Shown piece after piece: positions 28,879 through 39,191 of a stretch of 44,087 nucleotides of DNA. The position numbers were made by a program, and so were the translations under genes. The first letter of the stretch is position 1, and the number at the start of each line of letters is the position of its first letter. Below the pieces are notes generated by a model. It was not told the DNA's origin. It saw only the letters and a program-made list of their open reading frames with translations, and ran no database searches. The DNA is from Chloroflexota bacterium (GTDB lineage: Bacteria; Chloroflexota; Limnocylindria; Limnocylindrales; Limnocylindraceae): contig JAPLHR010000023.1 in NCBI GenBank assembly GCA_026389535.1, forward strand, positions 1-44,087, read 5' to 3'.

Positions 28879-29556
28879 CTACCGCGCCATACGCGCGCGG
28901 GCGAGCTGTTCTGCGGTCAGGAGTGCGCTCTGCAACTCTTCGCTGAGCTGCACCTTGGCGATCGTCTGGCGCAGCAGCACCGCCACCGCGCTGAGCGTTA
29001 CCCAACCTACCGCAACCCAGATCATCGCCGTGCGATCTGTGTGCGAGCTGATTAGCCCGCCGAGCCAGAGTGGCGCAACAAGGAGGGAGAGTCGCCCAGC
29101 CCAGCGGGCCGATCTGCTATCGGCGTTGGGCCGCGATGCTCCGGTGCCGCCGTGCGCCTCCGCGAGGCTCAAGGTGTGCCTAACTAGTAGCCGGCCAGGT
29201 TGACCAAGGAGCGGTCCGGGGATCGCAGAGAGTGCGACGGCACGATCAATCTTGGCGAGCGCCACCGCCGGGTGCGGTGCGCCCAGCGCATGGGCATTGC
29301 GCAGGCTGGCCCGAAGCCAACGCAGCGCGAAGAACCAGACCGCCGGGGTAACGATCAGCAAAAGCAGATTCGCGGTGCGAACGGTGCCGAATGCGCGCGT
29401 TGCATCCTCTTCAGTGGCGCGGTTGATGGCAGCGAGGTCGAGCACCGAAAAGTAGCCCATGATCGTCCCCGCGGCAATAAGGGCAAGGAGCGCCAGCAGG
29501 AGGAGCGCACGTCGCGCCGTCGCCGCCTTCGTGGCGGCGGAGAGGTAGGGGGTCAC
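28879..29556 (-). CDS. Multi-TM hypothetical membrane protein
   Basis: Hydrophobic segments; ATGA overlap with the pepN stop. Confidence 0.6.
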   Translation of the reverse strand: MTPYLSAATKAATARRALLLLALLALIAAGTIMGYFSVLDLAAINRATEEDATRAFGTVRTANLLLLIVTPAVWFFALRWLRASLRNAHALGAPHPAVALAKIDRAVALSAIPGPLLGQPGRLLVRHTLSLAEAHGGTGASRPNADSRSARWAGRLSLLVAPLWLGGLISSHTDRTAMIWVAVGWVTLSAVAVLLRQTIAKVQLSEELQSALLTAEQLARARMAR

Positions 29557-32180
29557 TTGCCGCTAGTGCCCTGTTGTCGCAACACGCGCATCAGGCCATC
29601 ACGCTCAAGCAGCGCGAAGCGTCGCAGGCGTGCCGCGTCGACCGGTGGGATGCCGTGCGCTGGATCGGCAATGTTCGCGAGGAGTGCGTCAATAGCGGCG
29701 AGCATCGATGTTGGTGATCCCCAGAGCCCGAGTGAGGCGCTACGCGTGACAAGGTCGCGCGAAAACGTTGCATCGGCTGATCCGAGGGCGAGGAGTGCGG
29801 TTGGAATCTGGGCAACATACGGCGCAAGCAGTTGGTGCTGCCACGGCCAGGCGAACCCACTCGCGGCGGCGAGTGTCTTACGTACACTGCCGTATCCGTC
29901 AGAGCGCAGGATGCGCGCCCATGCCGCGCGCTTCGCCGCAACGTTTGGCGTAGCTACCTCGGCGGCAAGGAGCGAACGTTCGCCGCGGTCACTCGGGTCG
30001 CGCTGCGCCTCTGCCGCAAGGCGCTCTGCACTGTTCGGTGCGCCGAATGAGGCCGCGCGTACGAGCAGCGACCAGCGATGATCCTGATCGATCTCAGCGC
30101 CGTCGAGCGGCGTCTCGCCGACCGCAACCTGCCATGTCTCCTCAACATCACGGGGCGTGACCGACGCCATCACCATGATTCGCGACCAGACAATGCGCAT
30201 CCCCTCGCTGCCACCGCGGGCTAGCCGGGCGCGTGCGGCATCAACGATGAGGCTCCCCCAGCGCTCGCGCTCGCCATCAGGGAGGTAGCGAAGCAGCAGA
30301 CCGCCCAGCGTCGACTCCACCACGCCCTGCACAATCGAGGAGTCGACTTCATGCGGGAGGCGGTCAATAAGCAGCTGCGCGTAGCGAGGCGCCGGGTAGC
30401 GGCCGTCGCGCACGAGCTCGTAGATCGCCATCCAGGTGAGCTGGCGCAGGAGCCCGTCAGGGATCGCCTCAAGCCGCGTCTCGGCGAAGCGGAGCGTTCC
30501 CTCGTCGAGGGCGAGCTTGCCAACGGCGAGGTCGTCGTGATTCGGGATCACGGCAAGTGGGAGTGGCCGACCAGCGGCGCTCGGCACATCGGTGCGCGCC
30601 CCGGTCACCAGCACCTCGTGCGGCTCAATGGTCACCGATTGTGCATCGCCCGGGTAGAGGAGCGCGACGCGCAGGAGGTGTTCCCGCAGCACGTTGTCGC
30701 CCGAGACGACCTCTTGGGTGACCGTCAAGTTGCCGATGGTGCCGCCAGCGCTCGGGGCAATCAGGGCGCCGAGCCTGTTTGGCCCACTGGTGCGCAGCCA
30801 CTGTGCCGACCAGTCGGCGAGCGAGACGCCACTCCCCTCTTCGAGCGAGGCCAGGAAGTCGGCGAGAGTTGCGTTGCCAAACGCGTGTCGCTGGAAGTGC
30901 AGGCGTAGTCCTGCCGAGAAGCCGGCGCGTCCGAGACGTGCGCCGAGCTGCTTCAGCACCGCACCCCCCTTGCCGTAGGTGATTCCGTCGAAGTTCAGGA
31001 AGGTCTGATCCGTATCGGCGACGGTGCCCGCGATCGGGTGTGTCGTTGGTGAGTCGTCTTCGACCAGCGACCAGCGCTTCAGCTGCACGTTGAACGCCTG
31101 CCAGGCGGTCGTGTGCTCTGACCCTTCAGTCAGGCAGAGGGCGGCCGCGTAGGTGGCGAATGATTCGTTGAGCCAGAGGTCGTCCCACCAGCGCATCGTG
31201 ACCAGATTGCCAAACCACATGTGGGCAATCTCGTGGAAGACCACTTCGGCGAGATCGGTCACGTCGCTCGGCGTTGGCGTGCTCAAGAAGATGTAGCGCT
31301 CGGTGTAGGTGATCAGTCCGACGTTCTCCATCGCGCCAACGTTGAACTCGGGACAGTAGACGTGGTCGAGCTTCTCGAATGGGTATTCGCGACCGAAGAG
31401 TTCACCGAAGTAGGTGAACGCTTGGCTCGTCATCTTCTGGAAGAGGTCGTAAGAGAGATGCCTCTCTAGAGATCCGCGCGACCAGAGGCCGACCTGCACT
31501 GGGGTGGCGCGGCCTGGAATTGCCACCTCAAAGCGTCGCCCAACAAACGGGCCGGCGGCGAAGGCGAAGAGATAGCTCGCAAGTGGCGGGGTCTCGGCGA
31601 AGGTGTGCAGCGTGCCGCCAGCACCATCGGCGCTCGTCGCTGTTTCGGCGCCATTCCCGAAGACCCGCCATGCGGCGGGGGCGGCGACCACCAACGAGAG
31701 CTTCGCCTTGATGTCGGGCTGATCGAAGATCGGCGCCATGCGATGTGCCTCATACGGCTCAAAGTTCGTATACACGTATTCGGCCTGATCTTCGGGATCG
31801 ATGAAACGGAAGACGCCATCGCCACCAGAGTCGTAGGTGTTTTCGTAGGACACGTCGAAGAGGTTCTCGGAACCCGCCTTTAGGTGGGCAGCTGGCAGCG
31901 TGAGGCGATACCCGCTCCACTCAGGGGCGTCGATGACCACGCCGTTAAGCGTGAGGCTGTGGATGGTGCGCCCGCGGAAGCAGAGGAAGATCGGCCCAGT
32001 GTGCCCAGCGGCGAGGGAGAAGCGTGTAACGAGGTGCCCACGGAAGGTCGCCACGTTCGCAGCGAGGTCGAGCCGAAGCTCGTAGCGCACATCACCCACA
32101 GCGGCGGCGCGGGCGGCAGCCTCAACTTGCGTCAAGAGGTCGCGGGCCTCGGCTCCTGGGGTTTCAATGGTCAGGCTCAT
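29553..32180 (-). CDS. pepN: M1-family aminopeptidase (aminopeptidase N type)
   Basis: GAMEN (VGAMENVGL) and HEIAHMWFGNLVTMRWWDDLWLNESFA zinc motif. Confidence 0.93.
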   Translation of the reverse strand: MSLTIETPGAEARDLLTQVEAAARAAAVGDVRYELRLDLAANVATFRGHLVTRFSLAAGHTGPIFLCFRGRTIHSLTLNGVVIDAPEWSGYRLTLPAAHLKAGSENLFDVSYENTYDSGGDGVFRFIDPEDQAEYVYTNFEPYEAHRMAPIFDQPDIKAKLSLVVAAPAAWRVFGNGAETATSADGAGGTLHTFAETPPLASYLFAFAAGPFVGRRFEVAIPGRATPVQVGLWSRGSLERHLSYDLFQKMTSQAFTYFGELFGREYPFEKLDHVYCPEFNVGAMENVGLITYTERYIFLSTPTPSDVTDLAEVVFHEIAHMWFGNLVTMRWWDDLWLNESFATYAAALCLTEGSEHTTAWQAFNVQLKRWSLVEDDSPTTHPIAGTVADTDQTFLNFDGITYGKGGAVLKQLGARLGRAGFSAGLRLHFQRHAFGNATLADFLASLEEGSGVSLADWSAQWLRTSGPNRLGALIAPSAGGTIGNLTVTQEVVSGDNVLREHLLRVALLYPGDAQSVTIEPHEVLVTGARTDVPSAAGRPLPLAVIPNHDDLAVGKLALDEGTLRFAETRLEAIPDGLLRQLTWMAIYELVRDGRYPAPRYAQLLIDRLPHEVDSSIVQGVVESTLGGLLLRYLPDGERERWGSLIVDAARARLARGGSEGMRIVWSRIMVMASVTPRDVEETWQVAVGETPLDGAEIDQDHRWSLLVRAASFGAPNSAERLAAEAQRDPSDRGERSLLAAEVATPNVAAKRAAWARILRSDGYGSVRKTLAAASGFAWPWQHQLLAPYVAQIPTALLALGSADATFSRDLVTRSASLGLWGSPTSMLAAIDALLANIADPAHGIPPVDAARLRRFALLERDGLMRVLRQQGTSGK

Positions 32181-32186
32181 CGCCAG

Positions 32187-32192
32187 ATCCTA
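32187..32192 (-). promoter_or_regulatory. -10 box TAGGAT exactly 6 nt before the pepN ATG; its TAG is the pncB stop codon
   Basis: Minus strand CGC-TAGGAT-ctggcg-ATG. Confidence 0.55.
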
Positions 32193-33260
32193 GCGGGTCG
32201 CTGGGGTGAGGGCGGCACGCCAAGCGGCTAGATCAACCTCGCGGAGCCGCGGCGATGCGGTCGCCCCCGACGGTCGCCCGCGCTTCCCAATCGGCTGGCC
32301 GTCAATCTCATGAATGTCAGCGGTGAAGTCAATCGGTCGAATCCCCGAAATCGCACTCCCAACGGCATAGGTGTCCACGCGTGATCCCGCAGCCTTGAAT
32401 TCGGCGATGCGCTCCAGCGAGAGGCCACCCGAGATGACGATCTGTGCCGCCGTTGCACCGGCGGCATCGAGAGCGGCGCGCACCTCTGCGACAAGGGCGG
32501 GCGTTACCCCACCAAGCTCACTTGCACGATCGAGCCGCACGCCACTAAGTTTGCTCCCCAGCGCTGCAGCGACACGCGCCGACTCCTCAGACTCATCGCG
32601 GAAGGTGTCAACGAGCACGATGCGCGGAACCTCGCTCTCGATCTGGCGATCGAAGGCGAGTGCAGCTTCGACCGTGTCGCCGTAGATCAGCACCAACGCA
32701 TGTGGCATGGTGCCAACTGGGAGCCGACCGGCACGCGAACTCCCCGCCGTCGTGGATGAACTGGTTGCGCCGCCGATGATCGCGGCGTAGTCGAGTCGAT
32801 CGGCAATGTTTGGGTGCACGTGCCGTGCGCCGAAGGCGATCACGGGCGTTGGTGCAGCTGCGTCAACGATGGCGCGCGCGGCGGTCGCCCACCCGGTGCC
32901 GTGGGCCATCATGCCCAAATAGGCCGTCTCGAAGCGGGCGATCGACTGGTATGGCGCGCGAATGCGTAAGACGACCTCTTTCGCCTCAATTTGATCGCCA
33001 TCCTTCAACGCCCAAACCGCAGCGTTGCCGGCGGCTGCGTCGGCTTCAAGTGCGAGCGAGAGGAGCCCCTTCGCCTCATCGATGCCGCAGAGGGTGGCAC
33101 CGGCGCGGCGACAGAAGACCTCCATCGTTACGACTGGATTACGCCCCTCCCCCGCCAACACACGTTCGGTGCGCAGGAAGTAGACATCGGCGTTCTCGCC
33201 GGTCAGGAGCGCAGGAAGCGGCCGTGGGACGGGTCGCGTGGGGAGATCAAGTTCTGCCAT
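32190..33260 (-). CDS. pncB: Nicotinate phosphoribosyltransferase
   Basis: LLTGENADVYFLRTERVL, VMEVFCRR-like start, AYLGMMAHGTGWATAARAIVDAA, GARHVHPNIADRLDYAAIIGGA, VISGGLSLERIAEF; ORF-track start 33401 overextended. Confidence 0.88.
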   Translation of the reverse strand: MAELDLPTRPVPRPLPALLTGENADVYFLRTERVLAGEGRNPVVTMEVFCRRAGATLCGIDEAKGLLSLALEADAAAGNAAVWALKDGDQIEAKEVVLRIRAPYQSIARFETAYLGMMAHGTGWATAARAIVDAAAPTPVIAFGARHVHPNIADRLDYAAIIGGATSSSTTAGSSRAGRLPVGTMPHALVLIYGDTVEAALAFDRQIESEVPRIVLVDTFRDESEESARVAAALGSKLSGVRLDRASELGGVTPALVAEVRAALDAAGATAAQIVISGGLSLERIAEFKAAGSRVDTYAVGSAISGIRPIDFTADIHEIDGQPIGKRGRPSGATASPRLREVDLAAWRAALTPATR

Positions 33261-33266
33261 AGGCGA

Positions 33267-33272
33267 AGCATA
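33267..33272 (-). promoter_or_regulatory. -10 box TATGCT exactly 6 nt before the pncB ATG
   Basis: Minus strand TATGCT-tcgcct-ATG. Confidence 0.5.
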
Positions 33273-33295
33273 GCCCTGCGGCGAGCGGTCGGAGG

Positions 33296-33805
33296 CTAAC
33301 CCTCCAGACGATCGGCGAGATCGGGGACGGCGCGCAAGAGGGGCTGGTTCCGGCGCGGAGAACCGTCGTCGGCGGGGATACGGCCGCCGATCCAGATCCA
33401 TGCGGCGGTCTCATCGAGGAGGCGATCCGCAATCAACACCGTACGGGCGAGTGCCTCGACCAGATCGTGCTCGGTCGCCTGTTCAGCGCGCAACTCGATG
33501 CTGAGAACCGGTCGGCCATCTTCGGCAATGCCGAACTTTGCAAAGAGATACTTGTCGTTCCACTCCAAGAGTCGGCGATACGCCTTGCGCAAGCCGTCAC
33601 CGAGGGGTGGCGCCAGATGCGCCCACACCACAAGGACGCCACCAGGGCGCGCATCGTGAATGAGCGAGAGGCGCAAGGCACGGCGGCGCTCTCCATCGAG
33701 CTCAAGATCCCACACCGTTGCATCATCGCGTCGGTGTGGTGCGGGCACCACGACACCATGCCGTTCGAGCAGCGCGGGGATTGATGCGACCTGCAGGAGT
33801 GTCAC
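33296..33805 (-). CDS. Hypothetical protein, possibly YbjN/type III secretion chaperone-like fold
   Basis: VVVWAHLAPP...YRRLLEWNDKYLFAKFGIAEDGRPVLSIELRAEQATEHDLVEALARTVLIAD pattern; GTG start 5 nt after the glgC stop. Confidence 0.55.
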   Translation of the reverse strand: MTLLQVASIPALLERHGVVVPAPHRRDDATVWDLELDGERRRALRLSLIHDARPGGVLVVWAHLAPPLGDGLRKAYRRLLEWNDKYLFAKFGIAEDGRPVLSIELRAEQATEHDLVEALARTVLIADRLLDETAAWIWIGGRIPADDGSPRRNQPLLRAVPDLADRLEG

Positions 33806-33809
33806 GTGG

Positions 33810-35141
33810 CTACCGCGCCGTGCGGCGCTGGTTCCAGGTGCGCCCAGCCTTGATCGTTGCGCCAGCCTTCACGCTGCCCGCGTTGGGCCAATCACTCAGG
33901 CTTGCCTCAGCATCCACCAACACGTTTCGGCCAACGCTTGCGCCATCCGGCACCTCAGCCTGCTTGCCAATCACCACGAGACCAGTCGCGAGCATCTCGG
34001 GATTCGCGCGGTTCGGTGCACCTGGCAGCTCGCCGATACCAACCTGCGCGTCGCGTCCAATGCGCACCTCTTTGTCGATGATGGCGTGGTCGATAACGGC
34101 GCCAGGGCCAATCACGGCATCAAACATCACGATGCTGTCGCGCACCACCGCGCCGCGTCCAACGCGCACACCGGGCGACAGAACGCTGCGCTCCACGATC
34201 CCCTCGACCACACAACCGTGCGAGATCATGGACTGTTCGACGCGGGCGTCGGCACCGATTCGTGCGGGGGCCCGCTCCTCGGAACGGGTGAGGATCAGCC
34301 AATCGCGCTCATAGAGGTCGAGCTCAGGCTTCGCCTCGAGGAGCGCCATGTTTGCGTCGAAGTATGCGGGGAGGGTCCCCACGTCTTGCCAGTATCCGCG
34401 GAAGCGATGGGCCATCACCTTTGCGCCACCAGCGAGCATTGCGGGCAGCACGTCGGCACCAAAGTCGGGGCGTGCCTCATCGAGCCATGCGGCCAGCGCA
34501 TCGGCGGTAAAGGCGTAGATCCCCATGCTGGCGAGGCGACTGGTTGGTCGCTTCGGCTTCTCTTGGAACCCGGTGATGCGGCTCCGCTCATCCATGTCGA
34601 CGACACCCATGCGGCGCGCATCATCGAGGCTCACCTCGCGTACCGAAACAGTCACGTCGGCACCACTGCGTCGATGGGCAGTAAGGAAGCGTTCGTAATC
34701 CATCTTGTAGATGTGGTCGCCGGCGAGCACGAGCACCGTCTCGGCACCGCTCGCCACCACTTCACGAAGGTTCTGCAGCACCGCATCCGCAGTGCCGCTG
34801 TACCAGTTGGCGGTATTGCCACGGCCAACCTGCGGCTGCAGGAGCCGCACGCCGCCGATGGTGCGATCGAGATCCCACGCTCGTCCGCGGCCGATATGGT
34901 CATTGAGTGATCGAGGGTTGTACTGCGTGAGCACGAGCACGTCATCAATGCCGCTATTCACACAGTTTGAGAGGGTGAAGTCAATGATCCGATACTTGCC
35001 GCCGAATGGCACGGCGGGCTTTGCCCGCACGCCTGAGAGCACGCCGAGTCGGTTCCCCTCGCCACCTGCAAGGATCACCGCAACGGTGCGATCAGTACGC
35101 AGAGCAGGCTCCCCCAGGAAGGTACTTCTGAATGCAGACAT
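33810..35141 (-). CDS. glgC: Glucose-1-phosphate adenylyltransferase
   Basis: [66 protein letters not shown]. Confidence 0.95.
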   Translation of the reverse strand: MSAFRSTFLGEPALRTDRTVAVILAGGEGNRLGVLSGVRAKPAVPFGGKYRIIDFTLSNCVNSGIDDVLVLTQYNPRSLNDHIGRGRAWDLDRTIGGVRLLQPQVGRGNTANWYSGTADAVLQNLREVVASGAETVLVLAGDHIYKMDYERFLTAHRRSGADVTVSVREVSLDDARRMGVVDMDERSRITGFQEKPKRPTSRLASMGIYAFTADALAAWLDEARPDFGADVLPAMLAGGAKVMAHRFRGYWQDVGTLPAYFDANMALLEAKPELDLYERDWLILTRSEERAPARIGADARVEQSMISHGCVVEGIVERSVLSPGVRVGRGAVVRDSIVMFDAVIGPGAVIDHAIIDKEVRIGRDAQVGIGELPGAPNRANPEMLATGLVVIGKQAEVPDGASVGRNVLVDAEASLSDWPNAGSVKAGATIKAGRTWNQRRTAR

Positions 35142-36540
35142 ATTTACCGTTCAGTAAGAGTGAGAGATGTAGGTGCGGTCCCGTGACATTCCCCGTTGAT
35201 CCAACAAAGCCAATCAACTGCCCTGCAGCCACAAACTCACCCGCCTTCACGCGCCACTTCGGCTGGCTGGAGACCTTCCCGTCTCCGATATGCCCGTAGA
35301 TCGAAACCATGCTCTTTGAATGGGCGATCCAGATCCAGGCGAGTGGGCGCATTCCCTTCCACACCACGCAGTAGCTGCAGATGCCCGCGATCATCACCTT
35401 GCCACTTGCCGCCGCATAGATCGGCGTTCCTGGCGCAGCCGCAATGTCAACACCGTTGTGGAGGTACGGGTACCCCTTCGGGCAGGTTGAACTCTTCGGG
35501 TAGATTGGCCAACTCACGCAGCCGAACTTTTGCGAGATATATGGTCGGGTGCCGCCAACCGGCTTGATGAAGCTGGATCCGTTATGGACGATCGGCCACG
35601 TCCAGCCACCCTTGTACACGGTGGGGAGGCCGGAGCCGAATTGACCCTGCAGGAGGGCATTCACTGTTGCGGTGACGCGCGCCTCTTCCGCTTTCAGTGC
35701 GGCGACAGCGGCGGCGAGCTTCTTCTTGTCGGAAATCACCTTCTCCATCGCCGCCTTCTGCGCAGCAATCGCCCTCTTCTGTGCAGCGATCGCGGCGGCG
35801 AGTCGCGCCTTCGCGGCGTTCAGCAGTGAGACCTGCTTATCAAGGGCCGCCTTCTGCTTCGCGGCAGAGGCGCGCAGCTTTTCAGTTTCGGCACGATTTG
35901 CACGCACCTGGTCTTCAATCTCCGCGAGGCGCGCCGCATCGCGACTAATGCCATCCGCGAGCTTCACATCTTCTGCGCCGAGGGCATTGAACCCGGCGAT
36001 GTCGAGCAGGATGTCGGTAAAGCTCTGGCCAGAGAGCAGGATCCAGAGTGGCGGGGTCTGGTCGGCGATGTACGCCTCACGAATTCGAGATGCCAAGATC
36101 GCCTGACGTGCCGCAAGGTCACGGGCTTTCGCCTGTTGCGCCTTCACCAGCCGACTGATCTCCGCGTCAAGGGCGTTCACTGCGGCGTTGAGTTTGTTGA
36201 GGCCAGCCTGCGCCTGCTGCACCGCGGTCGTGAGCTGTGCCACCTGCGTCGTGATGCTTGTCAGCGTTGCCGTGTTTTTCGCCAGGGCTGCAGAGGTGGA
36301 GGCGAGCTGCGCCGTGAGGGCACCCTGCTGCGCGATCAGTGCATCGAGCGCCTTCTGTTGGGCGGCGAGCTGTGCGGCGAGCGCCTTCTGTTGGGCGAGG
36401 GCGTCATCGAGAGGGTCTCCGCGAACCGGTCCAGCCTGCGCCAAGCCGAGGCCAACGATAAGGAGGGGGATGGTGAGCAGGACGCCGAGTCGGCCGCGCC
36501 AGGTGCGTTGCTTCTGCGCAGGCGCAGGCGAGTGCTCCAT
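35092..36540 (-). CDS. M23-family murein hydrolase (EnvC-like): signal/TM anchor, long coiled coil, C-terminal peptidase domain
   Basis: Coiled coil ([29 protein letters not shown]...), [42 protein letters not shown] before ATG 36540. Confidence 0.88.
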   Translation of the reverse strand: MEHSPAPAQKQRTWRGRLGVLLTIPLLIVGLGLAQAGPVRGDPLDDALAQQKALAAQLAAQQKALDALIAQQGALTAQLASTSAALAKNTATLTSITTQVAQLTTAVQQAQAGLNKLNAAVNALDAEISRLVKAQQAKARDLAARQAILASRIREAYIADQTPPLWILLSGQSFTDILLDIAGFNALGAEDVKLADGISRDAARLAEIEDQVRANRAETEKLRASAAKQKAALDKQVSLLNAAKARLAAAIAAQKRAIAAQKAAMEKVISDKKKLAAAVAALKAEEARVTATVNALLQGQFGSGLPTVYKGGWTWPIVHNGSSFIKPVGGTRPYISQKFGCVSWPIYPKSSTCPKGYPYLHNGVDIAAAPGTPIYAAASGKVMIAGICSYCVVWKGMRPLAWIWIAHSKSMVSIYGHIGDGKVSSQPKWRVKAGEFVAAGQLIGFVGSTGNVTGPHLHLSLLLNGKYVCIQKYLPGGACSAY

Positions 36541-36580
36541 GAATGACCTCCTCTCCTCCGCTAGGAGCAGAGTATCAGCC

Positions 36581-38173
36581 TCAGCGACGGACGCCACCCC
36601 CCATGGCCAACTCAACGAGCGAGGTATGGGCCGCGCCCGTAGAGCCCCGACCGGCGAATGGGGCAACGCTGCGGCGATAGGCGGTGCCCGCAATATCGAG
36701 ATGCACCCACGGCACGGTCACAAACTCGCGCAGGAAGAGGCCGCTGCGAATCAGTGATGCCTCGCGCGTGCCCGAATTCTGGAAGTCGGCCGACCAGGTC
36801 GACATGTTCTTCATGTAGGCCTCCGCCAGCGGATACGGCCAGTAGACCTCTCCCGCGCGGCGCGCGGCAAGGTGGAACTCGTCAAGGAAGCCTGTATCGG
36901 TGCCGCAGGTGGCGGCAACCTCGCCGCCATACGCGGAATAGGCGATCCCAGTGAGCGTTGCTACATCTACGAGATGCGTCGCTCCAAGCTCGCGCTCGGC
37001 GTAATGCAACGCGTCGCCAAGGATGAGGCGCCCTTCGGCGTCGGTGTTGGTGATCTCGACGCGCTTCCCGTTGAGGGCGGTCACGACGTCGCCAGGTCGG
37101 GTGGCGTTTCCGCCCGGCATGTTCTCAACACAGGCCGCCACGGCATGAATTGGGCGACCTGGGTCAAGGTGCGCAATGGTTGCCGCAGCCTCAAGCACGG
37201 CGATGGCGCCGTTCTTGTCGTGCTTCATCTCTTCCATTTCGGCGGGAGGCTTCAGCGAGATGCCGCCCGTATCGAAGCAGACCCCCTTGCCAACCATCGC
37301 GAGGCGTCGCCCAAGAGGATCTTTCGCGCCAGGCTTTCCGCCTGACAAGACCACGAGGCAGGGTGGGTTCTTTGAACCCTTGCCGACGGCGAGCAGCATG
37401 CCGGCGCCCATGCGCTGCAACTGTGCCGCGGTGATGATGGTGGCGCGCAGGCCCACGGCGCGCGCGCGATCGCGCGCCTCTTCGGCAATGCCGAGTGGCG
37501 GCATCTCGTTCGCCGGATAGTTAGACCAGCGTCGCGTACGCACAACACCGCTCGCAATGATTTCGGCGCGACGGGCGCCCTCGCTTGCAGCGGCGAGATC
37601 GGTTCCACTTGGCACGATGATCTCGAGCACGGTGAGCGCTGCGGGTTGCGCTTCAATCACGCTCTTTCCGCCGACACCTTCGTGGAATGAGCCGTCAATG
37701 ACGCCGCGCACAATGAAGTCGACGGCGATCACTGCAGCATCGCTCTGCTTTGCGGCGTTCGCAGAGAGGCCTGGGCCAAATGATGCGCCACCCTCAGCGC
37801 GCAGCGCAGGTGATGTGCTGGTCAGCGCAGCGACGATGCCGGTGGCATCGATGGCGAGTCGCGTGACCTTTCGTCCAGCGAGGCGACGCGTTGCCGCCGC
37901 GGCCCAGCGCTGCAGCTCTTGTCGACCAAAATCGGCGCGAGGCCCGGCGCCGACCAGCAGTAGGTGATCAGCAGGGAGGCGGCCGGCACTTGTCAGCGTG
38001 CAGCTGTAGCGGCTGCCAGTCCCCTCGCCAATCGCGCGGAGTGCTGAAACTTGTCCGCCGCTCTTGCTATCGGCCTCACGCAGGTGCGGCGCATCGAGCT
38101 GATCGCGAAAGACTGGAGTGACGAAGACACCCGCCTTGGCCGCAGCGCCCTTGGCTGTGATGATGATCCGCAT
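36581..38173 (-). CDS. pepA: Leucyl aminopeptidase (M17)
   Basis: VGKGVCFDTGGISLKP, NTDAEGRLILGDALHYA; SD GAGGAT before ATG 38173. Confidence 0.93.
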   Translation of the reverse strand: MRIIITAKGAAAKAGVFVTPVFRDQLDAPHLREADSKSGGQVSALRAIGEGTGSRYSCTLTSAGRLPADHLLLVGAGPRADFGRQELQRWAAAATRRLAGRKVTRLAIDATGIVAALTSTSPALRAEGGASFGPGLSANAAKQSDAAVIAVDFIVRGVIDGSFHEGVGGKSVIEAQPAALTVLEIIVPSGTDLAAASEGARRAEIIASGVVRTRRWSNYPANEMPPLGIAEEARDRARAVGLRATIITAAQLQRMGAGMLLAVGKGSKNPPCLVVLSGGKPGAKDPLGRRLAMVGKGVCFDTGGISLKPPAEMEEMKHDKNGAIAVLEAAATIAHLDPGRPIHAVAACVENMPGGNATRPGDVVTALNGKRVEITNTDAEGRLILGDALHYAERELGATHLVDVATLTGIAYSAYGGEVAATCGTDTGFLDEFHLAARRAGEVYWPYPLAEAYMKNMSTWSADFQNSGTREASLIRSGLFLREFVTVPWVHLDIAGTAYRRSVAPFAGRGSTGAAHTSLVELAMGGGVRR

Positions 38174-38198
38174 CTGATCCTCCTCGCGCCTCTGACGC

Positions 38199-39131
38199 CT
38201 ACTGCTTGCTGACCTTGCGCCTGAGGTAGCCGAGTCGGCCACCCATATCGACTGGGGCAAAGCCAAGCTTGCGCTCGACCGCATCCGTAGCGCCGATGTT
38301 ATCTAGTGCCAACTGGCGCAACTGGTCTGTTGCAACGGGGAATGGGAGGCGAATCGCCTCGGAGATGCGCGCGACGAGGGTGATCAACGGCACCGGCATT
38401 GGGATGATGATGCGGCGCTTCCCAAGGGCACGCGCCACCTCACGCGTGATCTCGGCATACGTCCAGTAGCGCGGACCGCCCAGTTCGAACGATGCCTTGA
38501 TGCTCCCCTTCGGTGCATCGAGCACCTGCACGATGGCGCGGGCAACATCACCAACCCAGACCGGCTGAAAGCGACTCTTCCCGTTGCCAGGAACTGGCAC
38601 CGCTGGCGCAGGAATCTTGACGAGCGCCGCAACGATATTGAAGAAGCCGTCGCGCTCCCCCCAGATGAGGCTCGGCTTGAGGATCGTCCAGTCGAGCGAT
38701 GAGGCGCGAACGAAGCCCTCGCCGCGCGCCTTGGAGCTCGCGTAGTGCAACTCAGGTCGCTCCTGCACGCCGAGTGCACCGAGATGAATGAAGCGCGTGA
38801 TGCCGGCGGCCTCGGCTGCCGCAACGATCGTGGCGGTACCAACGGCATTGACGCGCTCAAGGTCGGCGCCGTCGTTCCAGTCGCGTGGCAGGGCGACCAG
38901 GTGTACGACCGCATCGCAGCCAACCATCGCTGCGTCGAGCGAGGCGCGATCGTTCACCGTCCCGATCCTCGTTTCAAGTTTGCCGGGCGAGGCGGCTACG
39001 CGCGCGAGCAAGGCCGTCGCTCGTGCATCGCTGCGTACAAGGGCGGTGACGGAGTGTCCGGCGCCGAGGAGTGCTGGGAGCACGTGACTCCCGACGAAAC
39101 CCGTTGCACCGGTGAGAAAGACTCGCGCCAT
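38199..39131 (-). CDS. NAD(P)-binding epimerase/NmrA-like (NDUFA9-like) protein
   Basis: VFLTGATGFVGSHVLPALLGAGHSVTALVR Rossmann motif; YASSKARGEGFVRAS. Confidence 0.85.
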   Translation of the reverse strand: MARVFLTGATGFVGSHVLPALLGAGHSVTALVRSDARATALLARVAASPGKLETRIGTVNDRASLDAAMVGCDAVVHLVALPRDWNDGADLERVNAVGTATIVAAAEAAGITRFIHLGALGVQERPELHYASSKARGEGFVRASSLDWTILKPSLIWGERDGFFNIVAALVKIPAPAVPVPGNGKSRFQPVWVGDVARAIVQVLDAPKGSIKASFELGGPRYWTYAEITREVARALGKRRIIIPMPVPLITLVARISEAIRLPFPVATDQLRQLALDNIGATDAVERKLGFAPVDMGGRLGYLRRKVSKQ

Positions 39132-39179
39132 AGAACCCCCTATTCGCTTCCTCGGCCTCTTTGGGCCACCGCTCCACTC

Positions 39180-39185
39180 TATGAT
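39180..39185 (+). promoter_or_regulatory. -10 box TATGAT exactly 6 nt before ATG 39192
   Basis: TATGAT-gcaccg-ATG. Confidence 0.55.
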
Positions 39186-39191
39186 GCACCG

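Noticed and set aside
28867-28886. TAGGCA-ccgagc-ATG as a seventh leaderless promoter (membrane protein 28123-28869)
   Set aside because: Hexamer lacks the final T, and the TAG is the stop of the upstream co-directional gene; could be coincidence
29200-30081. 293-aa plus-strand ORF opposite pepN and the membrane gene
   Set aside because: Shadow ORF; no signature
33660-34910. 416-aa plus-strand ORF (His/Ala-rich) opposite glgC
   Set aside because: Antisense to glgC; His-rich composition is the mirror of glgC codons
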